64,000 bases of DNA. It comes from Lacinutrix sp. Bg11-31. Lineage in GTDB: Bacteria; Bacteroidota; Bacteroidia; Flavobacteriales; Flavobacteriaceae. The stretch covers positions 3,472,001 through 3,536,000 of the forward strand of contig NZ_CP025118.1 of the NCBI RefSeq assembly GCF_002831665.1. Reading direction: 5' to 3'. The notes under the pieces were generated by a model that saw nothing but the letters and a program-made list of their open reading frames with translations, was not told the DNA's origin and did no database searches. The position numbers and the translations under genes were made by a program. This document shows positions 61,628 to 64,000 of this stretch, in pieces (positions within the stretch are counted from its first letter, which is position 1; each line of letters begins with the position of its first letter).

Positions 61628-62241
61628 TGAGCTTAGATTTAGATAAAATAAACAAAGAATTAGAAGATAAAACACCTCAAGAAGTTGTGGAATGGGCTAT
61701 TAGTATCGCTAAATCTCCTGTGGTAACTACTAATTTTAGACCATACGAAGCTGCAATTTTAAAAATAACAAGTGCTGTTAAAAAGGACTTAAAAGTTATT
61801 TGGTGCGATACAGGTTATAATACGCCAAACACATATAAGCATGCAGATGAGGTAATAAAAGCATTAGATCTTAATGTAAAATTATATGTGCCAAAACAAA
61901 CAACAGCGCATCGCGATGTGGTTTTAGGTATACCAAGTATTGAAGATCCAAAACATGCCGAATTTACAGAACAAGTAAAATTGGAACCTTTTAAACGCGC
62001 CATGACAGAGCATAAGCCAGACGTTTGGTTTACTAATTTACGTAAAGGTCAGACAGCTTTTAGAGACAGTATAAGTATAGTGTCTCAAGGTAAAAATGGC
62101 GTAATAAAAGTGAGTCCGTTTTATAATTGGACAGACGAAGAACTAGACGCTTTTTTAGTAGAAAACAACTTGCCTAATGAGCTTAAGTACTTCGATCCAA
62201 CTAAACAATTAGAAAATAGAGAGTGTGGATTACATGCTTAA
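61627..62241 (+). CDS. cysH: Phosphoadenylyl-sulfate (PAPS) reductase-type CysH
   Basis: This 204-residue enzyme reduces activated sulfate to sulfite. It shows VIWCDTGYNTPNTY, WFTNLRKGQTAFRDS and the C-terminal catalytic RECGLHA. The paired cysteines that bind the 4Fe-4S cluster in APS reductases (CC...CxxC) are absent, which points to a PAPS rather than an APS substrate. ATG 61627 is preferred because it overlaps the previous stop as TAATG; an in-frame ATG 12 bp upstream is possible. It overlaps cysD. Confidence 0.9.
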   Translation: MSLDLDKINKELEDKTPQEVVEWAISIAKSPVVTTNFRPYEAAILKITSAVKKDLKVIWCDTGYNTPNTYKHADEVIKALDLNVKLYVPKQTTAHRDVVLGIPSIEDPKHAEFTEQVKLEPFKRAMTEHKPDVWFTNLRKGQTAFRDSISIVSQGKNGVIKVSPFYNWTDEELDAFLVENNLPNELKYFDPTKQLENRECGLHA

Positions 62242-63154
62242 AAAGATAGAAATGAAAGATACATCAAACATAAATCCGTTAGAAAACGAAGCCATATATA
62301 TAATGCGAGAAGTCGCTGCTCAATTCGAAAAGCCAGTGCTTTTGTTTTCGGGCGGAAAAGACTCCATTACTTTAGTGCGCTTGGCACAAAAAGCATTCTA
62401 TCCTGCTAAGATTCCGTTTCCATTAATGCATATCGATACAGGTCATAATTTTCCTGAAACCATAGAATTTAGAGACCGTTTAGTAAAAGAGTTAGGTTTA
62501 GAACTTATTGTTAGAAACGTTCAAGATTCTATAGACGATGGTAAGGTTAAAGAAGAATCTGGAAGATATGCGAGTAGAAATCAACTACAAACTACAACGC
62601 TTTTAGATGCTATCGAGGAGTTTAAATTCGATGCATGTATTGGTGGCGCAAGACGTGACGAAGAAAAAGCAAGAGCTAAAGAACGTATCTTTTCTGTAAG
62701 AGATGATTTCGGACAATGGGACGAAAGAAACCAACGACCAGAATTATTCGATATGTTAAATGGTAATATAGAATTAGGACAAAATGTACGTGTGTTTCCA
62801 ATTTCTAACTGGACAGAATTAGACGTTTGGTCTTTTATTCAAAAAGAAGAAATAGAGATTCCATCTATTTATTTTGCACACACAAGAGCTACTTTTTTAA
62901 GAGATGGTTTAATTTGGTCTGCAGACGATGCCGTTGTTTATAGAGATGAAGAGGAAGAAGTTGTAGAAAGAATTGTACGTTTTAGAACCGTTGGAGACAT
63001 GAGTTGTACAGCAGCAGTATTATCTGAAGCTTCAGATATTGTTAGTGTTGTTCAAGAAATTAGAGACTCTTCAATATCAGAAAGAGGCGCTAGAATTGAC
63101 GATAAACGCTCGGAAGCAGCAATGGAGAAACGTAAGCAGCAAGGATATTTTTAA
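62234..63154 (+). CDS. cysD: Sulfate adenylyltransferase subunit 2
   Basis: This 306-residue subunit of ATP sulfurylase makes adenylylsulfate from sulfate and ATP. It has the PP-loop LLFSGGKDSITLVRLAQKAF, MHIDTGHNFPETIEFRD, GGARRDEEKARAKERIFS and RTVGDMSCTAAV near the C-terminus. ATG 62234 overlaps the cysH stop by 8 bp; an in-frame ATG at 62252 (MKDTSNINPLENEAI) is also plausible. CysN, the GTPase partner, follows after 98 bp. Confidence 0.95.
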   Translation: MLKKIEMKDTSNINPLENEAIYIMREVAAQFEKPVLLFSGGKDSITLVRLAQKAFYPAKIPFPLMHIDTGHNFPETIEFRDRLVKELGLELIVRNVQDSIDDGKVKEESGRYASRNQLQTTTLLDAIEEFKFDACIGGARRDEEKARAKERIFSVRDDFGQWDERNQRPELFDMLNGNIELGQNVRVFPISNWTELDVWSFIQKEEIEIPSIYFAHTRATFLRDGLIWSADDAVVYRDEEEEVVERIVRFRTVGDMSCTAAVLSEASDIVSVVQEIRDSSISERGARIDDKRSEAAMEKRKQQGYF

Positions 63155-63164
63155 TCCGTTTTTT

Positions 63165-63184
63165 ATTTCCGCGTAGACGGAAAT
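63165..63184. repeat. Short hairpin between cysD and cysN
   Basis: ATTTCCG (63165-63171) pairs with CGGAAAT (63178-63184). No T run follows, so it is more likely an RNA-stability element or small repeat than a terminator. Confidence 0.4.
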
Positions 63185-63252
63185 GTAATGAAGCAATTTT
63201 AAATTAAGAATTAAAAAAGGAACTCCTTTCTTTTAGGAAGGTTAAGATAAAA

Positions 63253-64000
63253 ATGGAAGTTTTAAAAATAGCAACAGCAGGAAGTGTAGATGACGGAAAG
63301 AGTACTTTAATTGGAAGATTACTTTACGATACAAAGTCATTAACATCAGATAAATTAGAAGCCATAGAAAACAAGAGTAAGCAATTAGGTTACGATTATC
63401 TTGATTTTTCTTTAGCAACAGATGGCTTAGTTGCAGAACGTGAGCAAGGAATTACAATAGATGTAGCACATATTTACTTTTCTACAGCAAATAAAAGTTA
63501 CATTATTGCAGATACTCCTGGGCATGTAGAATATACTCGAAACATGGTTACTGGAGCATCAACATCTCAAGTAGCAATTGTATTAATCGATGCGAGAAAA
63601 GGTGTGATAGAGCAAACTAATCGTCACTTTTTTATCAATAATTTACTGCGTATTAAAACAGTAATTGTTGCAATTAATAAGATGGATTTGGTTGATTTTT
63701 CTGAAGAAAGATATAACGAAATTAAAGCCGATTTTGAAGCTTTAATGAGTAAGCGAGATTACCAAGATCAGAAAATAACATTTATCCCAGTAAGTGCTTT
63801 AAAAGGAGATAATGTTGTTAATAAATCTGAAAAAACACCATGGTATAATGGTGAAACATTATTAGAAAATTTAGAAGGTCTCGATAACCAAGATATCTTT
63901 AATGCAGGAACACCAAGGTTTCCAGTGCAATATGTTATTCGTCCAAAAACAGACGAGTTTCACGATTTTAGAGGTTACGCAGGTAAAGTTTATGGCGGTG
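63253..64000 (+). CDS. cysN: Sulfate adenylyltransferase subunit 1 (N-terminal part, cut by window edge)
   Basis: About 249 codons are visible, starting [20 protein letters not shown]. The GTPase motifs are clear: P-loop GSVDDGKST, the switch region [23 protein letters not shown] and NKMD. A domain-2 segment ([23 protein letters not shown]) begins before the edge. CysN couples GTP hydrolysis to sulfate activation by CysD. Whether an APS-kinase (CysC) domain is fused to its end cannot be seen here. Confidence 0.95.
   Translation, partial: MEVLKIATAGSVDDGKSTLIGRLLYDTKSLTSDKLEAIENKSKQLGYDYLDFSLATDGLVAEREQGITIDVAHIYFSTANKSYIIADTPGHVEYTRNMVTGASTSQVAIVLIDARKGVIEQTNRHFFINNLLRIKTVIVAINKMDLVDFSEERYNEIKADFEALMSKRDYQDQKITFIPVSALKGDNVVNKSEKTPWYNGETLLENLEGLDNQDIFNAGTPRFPVQYVIRPKTDEFHDFRGYAGKVYGG

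Overview
The window comes from the chromosome of a marine-type member of the Flavobacteriaceae (phylum Bacteroidota). The evidence is the low G+C content, TAnnTTTG-type -7 promoter boxes instead of E. coli-like -10 boxes, few Shine-Dalgarno sequences, type IX secretion (T9SS) sorting domains, GLPGLI and DUF6702 proteins, an XrtF exosortase pair, a GldL-like protein, SusC-like TonB receptors and the flavobacterial methionine gene set. It is mostly core genome. I see no insertion sequence, prophage or CRISPR array.

Layout. 1-4475 (minus): the cell-elongation operon mreB-mreC-mreD-PBP2-rodA, with rodA cut by the window edge. 4864-6951 (minus): purH and a free methionine sulfoxide reductase. 7032-8004: xrtF and its partner gene. 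8064-11892: a metal (probably copper) handling operon (HYC_CC_PP protein, HMA-MauE membrane protein, TonB receptor, periplasmic HMA protein). 12161-22838: a two-component system (propeller histidine kinase and LytTR regulator), then three secreted T9SS proteins and one small exported protein. 23032-25202 (minus): map operon. 25325-34324: housekeeping and orphan genes, with tRNA-Gly and a truncated GNAT gene. 34385-37251: DUF6702 protein and M1 peptidase. 37408-40899: membrane pyrophosphatase and App1-like phosphatase. 41145-46515: deoxynucleoside kinase, GLPGLI protein and TonB-receptor-like protein. 46619: tRNA-Tyr. 46862-64000: a 17-kb block for methionine, SAM, folate and sulfur metabolism: metK, metY, an OsmC protein, a MetX-aspartokinase-homoserine dehydrogenase fusion, a second trans-sulfuration enzyme, rhodanese, a split metH with an ABM-domain gene between the halves, metF, an Rrf2 regulator, a DUF2061 protein and cysH-cysD-cysN (partial).

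Two regulatory systems stand out. First, three promoters just downstream of the LytTR regulator (in front of the genes at 15945, 20081 and 22509) carry the same 12-bp direct repeat, roughly YTTTYAGAAANT. The copies are exactly 21 bp apart, and the right copy ends exactly 28 bp before the -7 position in all three. This is the geometry expected of LytTR-regulator binding sites and suggests a local regulon of surface or secreted proteins. Second, the 674-bp region between the divergent metK and metY genes appears to hold two different SAM riboswitch classes back to back: a SAM-II-like pseudoknot in front of metK (minus) and an S-box (SAM-I) aptamer in front of metY (plus).

Together the sulfur genes describe a path from sulfate (CysDN, CysH) to sulfide, from aspartate to acetylhomoserine (the triple fusion), direct sulfhydrylation (MetY), remethylation (split MetH, MetF) and SAM synthesis (MetK). 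All assignments rest on reading the sequence and on family knowledge; no database search was run.
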